Counted from the stretch's first letter, positions 53,567-63,577 are shown. The stretch: 64,000 nt of DNA from Acidobacteriota bacterium (GCA_021789895.1 JAJYIU010000016.1:1-64000); one strand, 5' to 3'. Translations and numbers: made by a program. The notes: generated by a model not told the origin, from the sequence alone.

Positions 53567-54955
53567 TCAAAGCGCACAGGTGCGAAAGCCGGCGAGCACA
53601 TCGCGGCGGTCGCGGGTGTAGAAATTGCGCCAGGTATTGCGCAGGAGCCGCGCGCGCGTCGCCCAGCATCCGCCGCGCAGGACGCGATAGTCGGGGGTAA
53701 ACCAAGGCTGGGAGTAATCGCGATAGGGATCGGCGAGGAAGCCAGGGAAGGGGGCGAAGGGCGAGGCGGTCCATTCCCAGACATTGCCGATCAAGTGGCG
53801 CAGGCCGAAACCGCCGCGGTCGAGCGAGCAGGCGGCAAGCGGCTGCGGGCCCAGACGAACGGCGTCGAGTACGGCATGGGCGGGCGAGGGCGGCTCACTG
53901 CCCCAGGGGAAAGGAGATTTTTGGGCGGCGGCGGCCGAGGCAGCGCCGGAACCCTGCGCCGGCAGGGATCGGATGGAATTCCAGGCGGCGGGGCCGAGCG
54001 AGGCCGCCAGCTCCCATTCCGCCTCGCTGGGCAAGCGCCTGCCCGCCCAGCGGCACCAGGCCTCGGCTTCGTAAAAGTTAACGTGAATGACCGGCGTTCC
54101 AGCGGGGAGCGGTTGCCATTGCTGGTATTGGCGATGCAGCCAGGCGCCGCCTTCGCGTCGCCAATAGAGCGGATGCATGACGTGCTCGCGTTGTAGCCAT
54201 TGCCACCCCTCCGGGCTCCAAAGCTCGCGCCGGCTATAGCCGCCATCATCGGCAAACTCGGCCATTTGCCCGTACGTGACGGGCGAACGGGCGATGGCAA
54301 AGGGCTGCAATTCGACCCAATGCGCCCATTTTTCATTATCGAAGGCCACAGCACCGGGTGCGGCGCCGAGGGGAAAGCGTCCGCCGGGGATGGAGACGTC
54401 GCCGGCAGCATCGGCGGGCGAAGGCGCGGCCGGAAGCGCCAGGGCGACGGGCGGAAGGCTCAACACGGGGGCCGGCCAGGCCAGCGTCTGGCGGGTATAT
54501 AGAAAGGCTTCCCCGTGCATATCTTCGTGCATCAGCGCCAGCCAGCAGAAGTAGGCCTGTTCGGCGCTTAGCCGGGCAGGCAGGGCTGCGAGCACACTAT
54601 CCAGCACCAATTGTAGATAGTCGAGCACCTGGCGGCGGGTGAGCAGCGGCAAATCCCAACGGGTGTCGTGCGCGACCGCGCTGGAGTTCCAGAGGCGGTC
54701 GGCGTCGTCGCGCAGCGGCGGGCGGCCGAGCAGGTGGCGCAGAATCCAAAATTCCTGAAACCAGCCGACATGCCCCAGTTCCCAAATCGGCGGGTTGATG
54801 ATGCGCCATTGAGGGACCTGCAACTGCGGCTCGCTCAAATCCTGCTGCAGTTCGAGGGTGTGGCGGCGGGCATCGAGCAGGGCTTCGGGCAAATTCTGCC
54901 ATTGGCCCCAGGCGGCGTAAGGCGACGCCGAGAGGGGTTGATCCGCGGCCTGCAT
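53567..54955 (-). CDS. EgtB/SenA-type nonheme iron enzyme (DinB-like + formylglycine-generating-like)
   Basis: 462 residues: a DinB-like N-terminal domain (about 20-170) with the iron ligands His62 (WELGHVGWF) and His143/His147 (MHEDMHGEAF), then a sulfatase-modifying-factor fold (about 185-462; GNVWEWTASPF). The C-terminal signature RNFYTRDRRDVLAGFRTCAL matches the EgtB-related subgroup that I associate with selenoneine synthases (SenA), as against mycobacterial EgtB. EgtB makes the C-S bond of ergothioneine; SenA makes the C-Se bond of selenoneine. No EgtD, SenB or SenC gene is within the window, so the substrate is open. It is isolated between tat and ABC transporter genes. Confidence 0.82.
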   Translation of the reverse strand: MQAADQPLSASPYAAWGQWQNLPEALLDARRHTLELQQDLSEPQLQVPQWRIINPPIWELGHVGWFQEFWILRHLLGRPPLRDDADRLWNSSAVAHDTRWDLPLLTRRQVLDYLQLVLDSVLAALPARLSAEQAYFCWLALMHEDMHGEAFLYTRQTLAWPAPVLSLPPVALALPAAPSPADAAGDVSIPGGRFPLGAAPGAVAFDNEKWAHWVELQPFAIARSPVTYGQMAEFADDGGYSRRELWSPEGWQWLQREHVMHPLYWRREGGAWLHRQYQQWQPLPAGTPVIHVNFYEAEAWCRWAGRRLPSEAEWELAASLGPAAWNSIRSLPAQGSGAASAAAAQKSPFPWGSEPPSPAHAVLDAVRLGPQPLAACSLDRGGFGLRHLIGNVWEWTASPFAPFPGFLADPYRDYSQPWFTPDYRVLRGGCWATRARLLRNTWRNFYTRDRRDVLAGFRTCAL

Positions 54956-55025
54956 ATTTCAATTATGGCGCGAGTGGCGGCCAAGCCCAGCGCATGCGGG
55001 CCGGCAGGGTAGAAGGCGCCGAGGG

Positions 55026-56885
55026 TCAGGGCGAGGAAAGGGAAGGAGCGGGAACGGAATCGGAGGCGAGCTCCTGGTCTTTGTATTGCAACTGATAAAG
55101 CCGCCAGTAGATGCCGCGCAGGCGCAGGAGTTGCTGATGCGTACCCTGCTCGCGCAGGCGACCTTTATGCATGACCAAGATCTGGTCAGCGCGCTGGATG
55201 GTGGAGAGGCGGTGGGCAATGATGATGCTGGTGCGGTTTTTCACCAGATGATTGAGCGCGGCGCGAATGCGCAATTCGGTTTCGGTATCGACGCTGGAGG
55301 TGGCTTCGTCGAGGATCAGGTAGGGCGGCTGGGGCGCGAGCGCGCGGGCGAAGTTGACCAACTGCTTTTGACCGGTCGAGAGCTCATTGCCACGCTCGCG
55401 CAAGACGGTGTCGTAGCCCTGCGGCAGCTCTTCGATGAACTCATGCAAGTTGACGCTGCGCGAGGCGTGCAGGATGGCCTCGTCGCTGATGGAACTTTCG
55501 CCCAGGCGGATATTGTGGGCAATGGGGCCGCTGAACAGGTATGGGTCCTGGAGCACAACGCCGAAGCGGCGGCGGAGCTGCTGCAGGTCGAAGGCGCGAA
55601 GATCGCGGCCGTCGAGGCGGATCGCGCCGCGCTGCACATCGTAGAAGCGGAGCAGCAGGCTGATGAGGGTGGTTTTACCCGCACCGGTGTGGCCGACGAC
55701 GGCGGCCGTGGCGCCGGGCTCGATCGAGAAGCTGACGTCCTGCAGCACCCAATCCTCGCCTTTGTAGGCGAACCAGACGCGATCGAATTCAATCCGCCCG
55801 GGGCGATCGGAGACGGCGGCGGGATGGGCGGGAGAGGCCAGGGCGACGGGGGTATCGAGCAGCTTGAAAATACGCTCCGAGCTGGCCATGGCGGACTGCA
55901 TGAGGTTGTATTTTTCGCTCAAATCCTGGATCGGGCGGAAGAAGCGCTGCGCATACAAGATGAAAGCGACGACCACGCCGGCGGTCAAGCGGCCCTGCAG
56001 CACGCTGGTGCCGCCCCACCACAGGATGCCGGCGACGGCCAGATTGCTGAGGATATCCACGACCGGGTAGTAGATGGCGTGGGCGACGACGGCGTCGATC
56101 CAGGCATTGCGATGGGCGCGGTTAATGCTGCGAAACTCCTCCTGCGCCTGGGCTTCGCGATTGAAGACCTGGACCACCGAGATGCCGCTGACGTGTTCCT
56201 GGAGGAAGGCATTGATGTGGGCCAGGGCGGCGCGCATGCGGCGATAGCTATCGCGCACGGCGCGGCGGAAATAGAAGGCGGCGAAGGCGATCAAGGGCAG
56301 CACGGAAAGCGTCAGCAGGGCCAGCCGCCAGTCGTAATGGAAGAGGATGGCGACGATGAAGACCAGCACGAAGCTATCGTCGAAGAACGCCACCAGGGCG
56401 GAGGCGATCATGTCGTTGAGCACCTGAACGTCGTTGGTGACGCGGGTGACCATGCGGCCGACGGGGTTGCGGTCGAAGAATGCGATTTCGAGGCGCTGCA
56501 AATGCTGGAAGAGGTCACGGCGCAGATCGAACATGGAGTGCTGCCCGACCCACTGCATGATGTAGGTTTGGGTGAAATCGAGGGCGAAACCGAGGACCAG
56601 GGCGAGGATGTAGAGGGCGGCAATGAGGGTAATGCCGCGATAGGGATTCTGCGGCAGCCGGGCGGCGAGGAAGCCGGCGGCGCCGGGCCGATGGGTGGGC
56701 GCCAGGTAGCGGTCAATCAGGACCTGGTTGAGGAACGGGCCGGCGACGGCCGCGGCAGAGTGCAGCACCGCGGCCAGGGTGGCCAGCACGACGGCAGCGC
56801 GATAGGGCCGGACATAGCCCAGCAGCCGCCGCATCAGGCGGCCATCATAAGCTTTTCCGACAATTTCCTCGTCTTGCGCGCTCAT
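55026..56885 (-). CDS. Half-size ABC exporter (MsbA/MdlB-like)
   Basis: 619 residues: six membrane helices (about 30-320) then the nucleotide-binding domain. Walker A GHTGAGKTTLISLLLRFYD, signature ELSTGQKQLVNFARAL (an LSTGQ variant of LSGGQ), and Walker B YLILDEATSSVDTETE are present. This type of half-transporter exports lipids, drugs or peptides as a dimer. The next gene downstream... is unrelated, but the gene directly upstream at 56940-58700 is a second half-transporter on the same strand, so a heterodimer of the YfiB/YfiC kind is likely. Confidence 0.93.
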   Translation of the reverse strand: MSAQDEEIVGKAYDGRLMRRLLGYVRPYRAAVVLATLAAVLHSAAAVAGPFLNQVLIDRYLAPTHRPGAAGFLAARLPQNPYRGITLIAALYILALVLGFALDFTQTYIMQWVGQHSMFDLRRDLFQHLQRLEIAFFDRNPVGRMVTRVTNDVQVLNDMIASALVAFFDDSFVLVFIVAILFHYDWRLALLTLSVLPLIAFAAFYFRRAVRDSYRRMRAALAHINAFLQEHVSGISVVQVFNREAQAQEEFRSINRAHRNAWIDAVVAHAIYYPVVDILSNLAVAGILWWGGTSVLQGRLTAGVVVAFILYAQRFFRPIQDLSEKYNLMQSAMASSERIFKLLDTPVALASPAHPAAVSDRPGRIEFDRVWFAYKGEDWVLQDVSFSIEPGATAAVVGHTGAGKTTLISLLLRFYDVQRGAIRLDGRDLRAFDLQQLRRRFGVVLQDPYLFSGPIAHNIRLGESSISDEAILHASRSVNLHEFIEELPQGYDTVLRERGNELSTGQKQLVNFARALAPQPPYLILDEATSSVDTETELRIRAALNHLVKNRTSIIIAHRLSTIQRADQILVMHKGRLREQGTHQQLLRLRGIYWRLYQLQYKDQELASDSVPAPSLSSP

Positions 56886-56939
56886 GGGGATTAACCGGCA
56901 AAATCCATTGCGGGATTATTTCGCTCGAGCGGCGATATT

Positions 56940-58700
56940 TCAGACCGCCTGCAGTTCCTCCTCAAGCAGTTGTTTTTCATAGAGCGAGGCGTAATGCCCG
57001 GCCCGTCCGATCAGTTCGGCATGGCGGCCGGATTCGAGGATGCGGCCGTGATCGAGCACGATGATGAGATCGGCGTGGCGAATGGTAGAGATGCGGTGGC
57101 TGATAAAGAGAGTGGTACGGCCGCGCATGACCTCGCGCAGGCGCTCCAGGATGCTTTCTTCGGTGACGGTATCCACGCTGGAGAGGGCGTCGTCGAGGAT
57201 CAGGATGCGGGGCTGGCGCAGGACGGCGCGGGCGATGGCGACGCGCTGTTTTTGCCCGCCCGACAGGGTCAGGCCGCGCTCGCCGACGAGCGTATCCAGG
57301 CCGCGGGGGAAGCGTTCCAGATCGGGCGCCAGGCCGGCAATGGAAGCGGCTTCGAGCACTTCGGCGTCGCCGGCGGCGGGCTCGCCGAAGCGGATGTTGT
57401 TACGCAAAGTGTCGCTGAATAAAAACGTTTCCTGCGGCACCAGGCCGATGCTGCGGCGGAGGACGGCGAGGGGAAAATCCTGAATAGGGCGGCCATCCAG
57501 CAGCAAGGCGCCGCGGGGAGCGTCGTAGAAGCGTGGAATGAGCGAGGCCAGGGTGGATTTGCCCGCGCCGGTGGGGCCGACCACGGCCAGGCTGGAGCCG
57601 GCGGGGATGCGCAGGCTGAGATCGCGGAGCCGGGGCGGCGCCGCGGGAGGCTCGCCGGGGAAAGAAAAACTCAGGTGGCGGAACTCGATTTCGCCGCGCA
57701 CGGCCTGGAGCGAGCGGTCGGTGGAGGCAGCATCGGCGATTTCGGGCGGTTGATCGAAAATTTCGCGCAGGCGGCTCCAGGAAGCGGAGCCGCGCTGCAC
57801 CAGGTTGATGACCCAGCCCATGGCGATCATCGGCCAGGACATCTGCATCATGTAGGCGTTGAAGGCGACGTAGGTGCCGAGCGAGATCTGATGGCTCGCG
57901 ACCGCGCGGCCGCCAAACCACAGCACCAGCACCAGGGCCAAGCCGATCAGGGCGGCGAGCAGGGGATCGAAGGCGCCGGAAAGCAGCACCAGGCGCAAAT
58001 TGCGGCGGATGTATTCGCGATTGAGCTCGTCGAAGGCGGCGATTTCGGATTGCTCGCGGGCGTAGGCGCGAATGATGCGCAGGCCGGCGAGGTTTTCCTC
58101 CACCTTGGTGGCGAGCACCGCAAACATGGACTGAATGCGCTCGAAGCGATCATGAATGCGCTTGCCGAACCACTGCACGGAGAGGATGACGATGGGCGCC
58201 GGCAGGAAGGCAATCAGGGTCAGCCGGGGATCGAGGCGCAGCATGACGGCCAACACGATCACGAACAGAACGATGGCATTGGCCGAGTACATCAGGCCGG
58301 GGCCCAGCATGTTGCGCACCGCGCTCAGATCGTTGGTGGCGCGGGCCATGATTTCGCCGGTCCGCATGCGCTGAAACCAGGGGCGGGAGAGGGTGGTCAG
58401 GCGCTGAAGCAGGTCGTTGCGGATGTCGTATTCGATATGCCGCGAAGTGGAGATCAGAATCAGGCGCTGCAGATACTGCAGGCCGGCCCGCAGCAGGATG
58501 GCCGCCAGAAACCAGCCGACGTAGATCAGCAGCCGGCGAGGGGACAAGCCGTGTTGCAGGTGATCGAAGACCAGCTTGAGGATATAAGGGACGGCGGCGA
58601 AGGCGGCCACGTTAAACAGCAGGATGAGCAGGCCGAGCAGAATGCGGCGCCGGTAGCGCGCCAGATAAGGTACGAGAGTAAGGAGCTGGCGGCGGGGCAT
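56940..58700 (-). CDS. Half-size ABC exporter (MsbA/MdlA-like)
   Basis: 586 residues. Membrane domain (about 10-300), then NBD with Walker A GPTGAGKSTLASLIPRFYD, signature LSGGQKQRVAIARAVLRQ and Walker B ILILDDALSSVDTVTE, in which Asp replaces the catalytic Glu of the other gene's LDEA. A catalytic Asp here and a Glu in the partner is the asymmetry usual for a heterodimeric pair with one degenerate site. The ATG at 58700 gives MPRRQLLTLVPYLARYRRR; the frame extends further but without similarity. Confidence 0.93.
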   Translation of the reverse strand: MPRRQLLTLVPYLARYRRRILLGLLILLFNVAAFAAVPYILKLVFDHLQHGLSPRRLLIYVGWFLAAILLRAGLQYLQRLILISTSRHIEYDIRNDLLQRLTTLSRPWFQRMRTGEIMARATNDLSAVRNMLGPGLMYSANAIVLFVIVLAVMLRLDPRLTLIAFLPAPIVILSVQWFGKRIHDRFERIQSMFAVLATKVEENLAGLRIIRAYAREQSEIAAFDELNREYIRRNLRLVLLSGAFDPLLAALIGLALVLVLWFGGRAVASHQISLGTYVAFNAYMMQMSWPMIAMGWVINLVQRGSASWSRLREIFDQPPEIADAASTDRSLQAVRGEIEFRHLSFSFPGEPPAAPPRLRDLSLRIPAGSSLAVVGPTGAGKSTLASLIPRFYDAPRGALLLDGRPIQDFPLAVLRRSIGLVPQETFLFSDTLRNNIRFGEPAAGDAEVLEAASIAGLAPDLERFPRGLDTLVGERGLTLSGGQKQRVAIARAVLRQPRILILDDALSSVDTVTEESILERLREVMRGRTTLFISHRISTIRHADLIIVLDHGRILESGRHAELIGRAGHYASLYEKQLLEEELQAV

Positions 58701-58742
58701 GGGATACCGGGCGGACGTCGCAGACGGGCTGGGAATGATCAA

Positions 58743-59276
58743 TTATAGCGAAGCCGGGCGGGGAGCGGCTTTCCGCTGCCGGCGAATTTTCTGCAGCCGC
58801 CGGCGCACCTCGCGCGCTTTCGGGCTGTGCGGGAAGGCTTCCAGAAAGAGCCGCCAATCGCGCTCGGCCTGAGGCCAGCGGCGCAATTTGGAAGCAGTCC
58901 GGCCGCACTGATAGAGCGCGCGCCAGTTGTGGGGATCGTGGCGAAAGGCGCCCTGGAAGCGGGAGAGCGCTCCGCGGTACTGCCGCAGGTGGAAGTAAAG
59001 CATGCCCACCCGGTAATCGTGCCGCGCGCGCTTGGGGTCATAGCGGTGGCCGGGGAAGTAGATGGGCTTGGGCGGCGGCGCGGAGGCGGCAGCCGGCGGC
59101 GCCGGAACGGGGCGGGGAGATGGGGCCGGGGCTTTGGGCGCGGGCGGGTGGGACGGCAGTTGCGGCGAGGGCAAGCGGGGTTGAGTGGCGAGGCGCTGCG
59201 AAGCGAGGCGGCGCGCGGGCGCAGCCGGCGAAACGAGGAAGCCGAGCGCGAGAGCGGCGGCGAACAGCAGGTTCAT
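58743..59276 (-). CDS. Exported TPR-type protein
   Basis: 177 residues: signal peptide (LLFAAALALGFLVSPAAPA), a Pro/Ala-rich linker (about 30-75), then two TPR-like helix pairs (HDYRVGMLYFHLRQYRGALS; WRALYQCGRTASKLRRWPQA) and a basic tail. TPR repeats bind other proteins. It starts divergently from pilB, but neighbours do not settle its job. Confidence 0.78.
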   Translation of the reverse strand: MNLLFAAALALGFLVSPAAPARRLASQRLATQPRLPSPQLPSHPPAPKAPAPSPRPVPAPPAAASAPPPKPIYFPGHRYDPKRARHDYRVGMLYFHLRQYRGALSRFQGAFRHDPHNWRALYQCGRTASKLRRWPQAERDWRLFLEAFPHSPKAREVRRRLQKIRRQRKAAPRPASL

Positions 59277-59509
59277 GGCTCAATTATCGCGCAGACAAAC
59301 GGCGCGCGCGGCCAGGGCAGCGGGGCGCGCGGCGGGCTGCCGCAATTTCAAAAATGTTTCCAAACGTGCCAAAAACGGAAGGGAGCTTTCCGGGCGGGGC
59401 GGGGTAGAGCCGGCAACGTACATGCGCGGTCAACAACAGCGTCAAAACCCGGCGACGCTCATGCTAGGATGCTCTTGCCCTGCTCTCTCCGGCAGGGGTA
59501 GGCGAAACC

Positions 59510-61225
59510 ATGTTTGAACGCATCGGCGATCTGCTGATACAGGATCAGATTCTTACGCCGGCGCAACTGGAAGACGCCCTGAATTATCAGAAGCGCCATG
59601 GCGGGCGGCTGGGCACCTGTCTGATCAAGCTGGGACTGGTGAGCGAGCAGGATGTGGCGCGCATCCTGTCGCGGCAGTATGGCGTGCCGGCGCTGGATCT
59701 GCAGCAGGTCGAGGTGCCGGCCGCGGTGTTAAAGCTGATTCCACGCGAGACCGCCGAGCGATTTCAGGTGCTGCCGCTTTCGCGCGACGGATCGTCGCTG
59801 CGGATGGCGATGGCGGATCCGACCAACGTGTTTGCGCTCGACGACGTGAAATTCATGACCGGCTTGAGGATCGAGCCGGTGGTGGCCTGCGAATCGGCGA
59901 TCAGCCTGGCGATCGAGAAGCTTTACGGCGGGGTGGACCTGGGGCAGGACCAGATCCAGAAGGTGATGCAGGACCTGGACCTGCCGATCTCGACGCTGGA
60001 GGTGGAGACCAACGAGATCGCCGGCATGGAGGAGATGGAGAAGGCGGCGGAGGCGGCGCCGGTAGTCCGGCTGGTCAACGCGATTTTGCAGGAAGCGCTG
60101 CGGCGCGGGGCCAGCGACATTCACGTCGAGCCGTACGAGCGCATCCTGCGGGTGCGCTACCGGGTGGACGGGGTGCTGCAGGAGGTGATGACGCCGCCGC
60201 TGCAGTTGCGCGACGCGATGATCAGCCGGATCAAGATCATGGCCCGGCTGGACATCAGCGAGAAGCGGCTGCCGCAGGACGGTCGCATCGTGCTGCGCTA
60301 CGTGCGCCAGAGCAAGATGAAGCTGCTGGACCTGCGGGTTTCGATCTTGCCGACGCTGTTTGGCGAAAAGGTGGTCATGCGCCTGCTGGACCGCGAGGGG
60401 CTGCGGCTGGACATGACGCGTTTGGGGTTCGAGCCGGACGCGCTGGCGAAGTTTCAAGAAGCGATTCATCAGCCCTACGGGATGGTGCTGGTGACGGGGC
60501 CGACCGGCAGCGGCAAAACCAACACGTTGTACAGCGCCATTTCGCAGCTCAATACTCCGGACACGAACATCATGACGGCGGAAGATCCGGTGGAGTTTCA
60601 ACTGCCGGGCATCAACCAGGTGCAGGTCAAGGAGCAGATCGGGCTGAATTTCGCCGCGGCGCTGCGCTCGTTCCTGCGCCAGGACCCGAACATCATCCTG
60701 GTGGGGGAAGTTCGGGATTTCGAGACCGCCGAGATCGCGGTCAAGGCGGCGCTGACCGGCCATCTGGTGCTTTCCACGCTGCACACCAACGACGCGCCCT
60801 CGACCATGACGCGGCTGATGAACATGGGGATCGAGCCTTTTCTGGCGGCCACCAGCGTCAACCTGGTCTGCGCCCAGCGGCTGATCCGGCGCATCTGCGG
60901 CTACTGCCAGGAAGACTACAAGCTGCCGGTGCGGGATCTGATCGAGCTGGGCTTTTCGCCGGAGGAGGCCGAGACCGTGACGCCGCGGCGGGGGGGCGGC
61001 TGCACGCACTGCCACCAGACGGGCTACAAGGGGAGGGTAGGGTTATTCGAAGTGATGCCGATGGAGGAGAGCCTGCGCGAGCTGGTGCTGGCCGGGGCTT
61101 CGGCGCTGGAATTGAAGCGCAAGGCGGTGGAAAACGGGATGGTGACGCTGCGCCGCAGCGGGCTGGCGAAGATCCAGGCGGGCGTCAGCACGGTTGAGGA
61201 AGTGCTGCGCGAAACAGTGCGCTGA
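59510..61225 (+). CDS. pilB: Type IV pilus assembly ATPase PilB
   Basis: 571 residues. N-terminal MshEN/T2SSE-N domain (about 1-145; GDLLIQDQILTPAQLEDAL), then the secretion ATPase with Walker A GPTGSGKTNTLYSAI (about 327), Asp box EDPVEF, Walker B VGEVRDFETAEI and the His box. A zinc motif of two CxxC pairs (CGYCQEDYKL; GGGCTHCHQTGYKGR) is near the end. PilB drives pilus extension. pilT follows 12 bases later. Confidence 0.95.
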   Translation: MFERIGDLLIQDQILTPAQLEDALNYQKRHGGRLGTCLIKLGLVSEQDVARILSRQYGVPALDLQQVEVPAAVLKLIPRETAERFQVLPLSRDGSSLRMAMADPTNVFALDDVKFMTGLRIEPVVACESAISLAIEKLYGGVDLGQDQIQKVMQDLDLPISTLEVETNEIAGMEEMEKAAEAAPVVRLVNAILQEALRRGASDIHVEPYERILRVRYRVDGVLQEVMTPPLQLRDAMISRIKIMARLDISEKRLPQDGRIVLRYVRQSKMKLLDLRVSILPTLFGEKVVMRLLDREGLRLDMTRLGFEPDALAKFQEAIHQPYGMVLVTGPTGSGKTNTLYSAISQLNTPDTNIMTAEDPVEFQLPGINQVQVKEQIGLNFAAALRSFLRQDPNIILVGEVRDFETAEIAVKAALTGHLVLSTLHTNDAPSTMTRLMNMGIEPFLAATSVNLVCAQRLIRRICGYCQEDYKLPVRDLIELGFSPEEAETVTPRRGGGCTHCHQTGYKGRVGLFEVMPMEESLRELVLAGASALELKRKAVENGMVTLRRSGLAKIQAGVSTVEEVLRETVR

Positions 61226-61237
61226 AGGGGGCATGGG

Positions 61238-62347
61238 ATGGAATACAGCATGACCGATCTGCTGCAGCGGATGCTGGACCTGGAGGGCAGCGACCTGCAC
61301 CTGGCGGCGCACACGCGTCCGATCGTGCGGGTACACGGCGAGTTGCAGCCGCTGGACGACCTGGAGCCGCTGACGCCGGCGGAGACCAAGCAACTCGCCT
61401 ACAGCGTGCTGACGGAGAAGCAGAAGCAGCGGCTGGAAGAGGCGCTGGAAATCGACTTTTCCTTCGGGTTGAAAGGGCTGGCGCGGTTTCGCGGCAACAT
61501 TTTCCACCAGCGGGGATCGGTGGGGGCGGTGTTCCGGCTGATTCCGATGGAGATCAAGAGCTTCGACCAACTGCGGCTGCCGGCGGTGGTGGCGAAGCTG
61601 TGCGAGCGCCCGCGCGGATTGATCCTGGTGACCGGGCCGACGGGGAGCGGGAAATCCACCACCCTGGCGGCGATGCTGGACCGCATCAATGCCACGCGCC
61701 CGCACCATATCCTGACGATCGAGGATCCGATCGAGTTCGTACACCGCAACCAGAAATCGCTGGTGAACCAGCGCGAGATCGAGGCCGACACGCACAGCTT
61801 CGCCAACGCGCTGCGGGTGGCGCTGCGGCAGGACCCGGACGTGGTGCTGATCGGCGAGATGCGCGACCTGGAGACGATCGAAGCGGCGCTGCGCATAGCC
61901 GAGACCGGGCACCTGACCTTCGCCACGCTGCACACCAACTCGGCGGCGAGCACGGTGAACCGCATCATTGACGTGTTTCCGGCGCACCAGCAGGCGCAAA
62001 TCCGGACGCAGCTTTCGCTGGTGCTGGAGGGAATCCTGTCGCAGGCGCTGCTGCCCAAGCGGGGCGGAGGGCGGGTGATGGCGATGGAGATACTGATTCC
62101 GAACGCCGCGATCCGCAACCTGATTCGCGAGGACAAGGTGCACCAGATTTACTCCAGCATGCAAACCGGACAGGACAAGTTCGGCATGGTCACGTTCAAC
62201 CAAACCCTGGTGCAACTGGTGCAGAGCCGTCAGATCGAAACGGCGACGGCGCTCAACGCCACGTCGCTGCCGGACGAATTGCAGGAACTGCTGCGGCGAG
62301 CGCAGGCGGCGGCGCCGGCGAGCGCCGCCGGGGGAATGCGGCATTAA
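61238..62347 (+). CDS. pilT: Pilus retraction ATPase PilT
   Basis: 369 residues. Walker A GPTGSGKSTTLAAMLD, Asp box EDPIEF, Walker B IGEMRDLETIEAALR and the family's C-terminal retraction motif AIRNLIREDK are present. The enzyme pulls pili back, giving twitching motility and DNA uptake. The ATG at 61238 begins MEYSMTDLLQRML. Confidence 0.95.
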   Translation: MEYSMTDLLQRMLDLEGSDLHLAAHTRPIVRVHGELQPLDDLEPLTPAETKQLAYSVLTEKQKQRLEEALEIDFSFGLKGLARFRGNIFHQRGSVGAVFRLIPMEIKSFDQLRLPAVVAKLCERPRGLILVTGPTGSGKSTTLAAMLDRINATRPHHILTIEDPIEFVHRNQKSLVNQREIEADTHSFANALRVALRQDPDVVLIGEMRDLETIEAALRIAETGHLTFATLHTNSAASTVNRIIDVFPAHQQAQIRTQLSLVLEGILSQALLPKRGGGRVMAMEILIPNAAIRNLIREDKVHQIYSSMQTGQDKFGMVTFNQTLVQLVQSRQIETATALNATSLPDELQELLRRAQAAAPASAAGGMRH

Positions 62348-62365
62348 TGGCAGAAGGAGGTTCCA

Positions 62366-63571
62366 ATGCCCGTATATGTCTATGAAGGCAAATCACTCAG
62401 CGGCGCCCGCATTCGGGGCGAGCGCAACGCTGCCAACCGGCAACAACTGGAGCAGGCGCTGCGGCGGGAACGCATCTCGCCGGAACGAATCATCGAGAAA
62501 ACGGTGTCGCAAGGCCGCAAGAAGAAAGTGCCGACGCGGGACCTGGCGATCTTTTTCCGGCAATTTTCGGTGATGATTGACGCCGGACTGCCGCTGGTGC
62601 AGTGCCTGGACCTGATCGGCGGCAACCTGGAGAACGAGAATTTCGGCCGGGTGCTGGCCGAAGTGCGAGGCGACGTGGAAGGCGGGGCCTCGCTGGCGGT
62701 GGCGATGAAGCACCAGCCGAAAGTTTTCGACGACCTGACCTGCAACATGATTGCCGCGGGCGAAAGCGGCGGCATTCTGGATGTCATCCTGCAGCGGCTC
62801 TCGGTGTACCTGGAAAAAGCGGTCAAGCTGCGCACGGCGGTCAAGAGCGCGCTGATCTATCCGATCTCGGTGGTGACCTTCGCCGGCCTGATCGTCTTTT
62901 TCCTGCTGTGGAAGATCGTGCCGATTTTCGTGCATTTGTTCGCCAGCCTGAACGCGACGCTGCCGCTGCCGACGCGGATCGTGATCGAGTTGAGCCGATT
63001 CGTCAGCTCGTTCTGGTGGTTCATCCTCGGTTTTCCGGTGGCGCTGATCTTCGGGCTGCGGCGCTATCACGCCACGGCGGAAGGGAGGATGGTGCTGGAC
63101 CGGCTGATTCTGCGAGTACCGGTGCTGGGGATGGTGCTGCGCAAGATATCGATTGCGCGCTTTTCGCGGACGCTGGGAACGCTGGTGAGCTCCGGGGTTC
63201 CGATTCTGGACGCGCTGACGATCACCGCCCGCACCAGCGGCAACGCGCTGATCGAAAAGACGCTGATGGAAGTGCGGACGGCGGTGGAGCAAGGCAAGAC
63301 GATGATCGAACCGCTGCGGGAGAGCGAAGTTTTTCCCAACATGGTGGTGCAGATGGTCGGGGTGGGCGAGCAGACCGGCAGCATGGACGCGATGCTGCAG
63401 AAAATCGCCGACTTCTACGAAGACGAGGTGGACGCGGCGACGAAAAACATGCTGTCCTTGCTGGAACCGATCATGATCGGGGTTCTCGGCTTCAGCGTAG
63501 GCGGCATCGTGATTTCGATGTATATGCCGATGTTCAGCCTGATCTCGCAGCTCTCGCACCAGGTGCATTAA
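62366..63571 (+). CDS. pilC: Type IV pilus inner-membrane platform protein PilC
   Basis: 401 residues. Two T2SSF domains (about 70-190 and 270-395) with three membrane helices (LIYPISVVTFAGLIVFFLLW, WWFILGFPVALIFGL, and a helix near the C-terminus, MIGVLGFSVGGIVISMYMPM). FRQFSVMIDAGLPLVQCLDL and GESGGILDVIL are conserved. It anchors PilB and PilT. AGGAGG precedes the start. Confidence 0.95.
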   Translation: MPVYVYEGKSLSGARIRGERNAANRQQLEQALRRERISPERIIEKTVSQGRKKKVPTRDLAIFFRQFSVMIDAGLPLVQCLDLIGGNLENENFGRVLAEVRGDVEGGASLAVAMKHQPKVFDDLTCNMIAAGESGGILDVILQRLSVYLEKAVKLRTAVKSALIYPISVVTFAGLIVFFLLWKIVPIFVHLFASLNATLPLPTRIVIELSRFVSSFWWFILGFPVALIFGLRRYHATAEGRMVLDRLILRVPVLGMVLRKISIARFSRTLGTLVSSGVPILDALTITARTSGNALIEKTLMEVRTAVEQGKTMIEPLRESEVFPNMVVQMVGVGEQTGSMDAMLQKIADFYEDEVDAATKNMLSLLEPIMIGVLGFSVGGIVISMYMPMFSLISQLSHQVH

Positions 63572-63577
63572 GCCACG

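Noticed and set aside
59420-59509. TAGGAT -10 box for pilB at about 59464
   Set aside because: The only -35-like hexamer is GTCAAA at 18-base spacing. Both are poor, so I did not list it.
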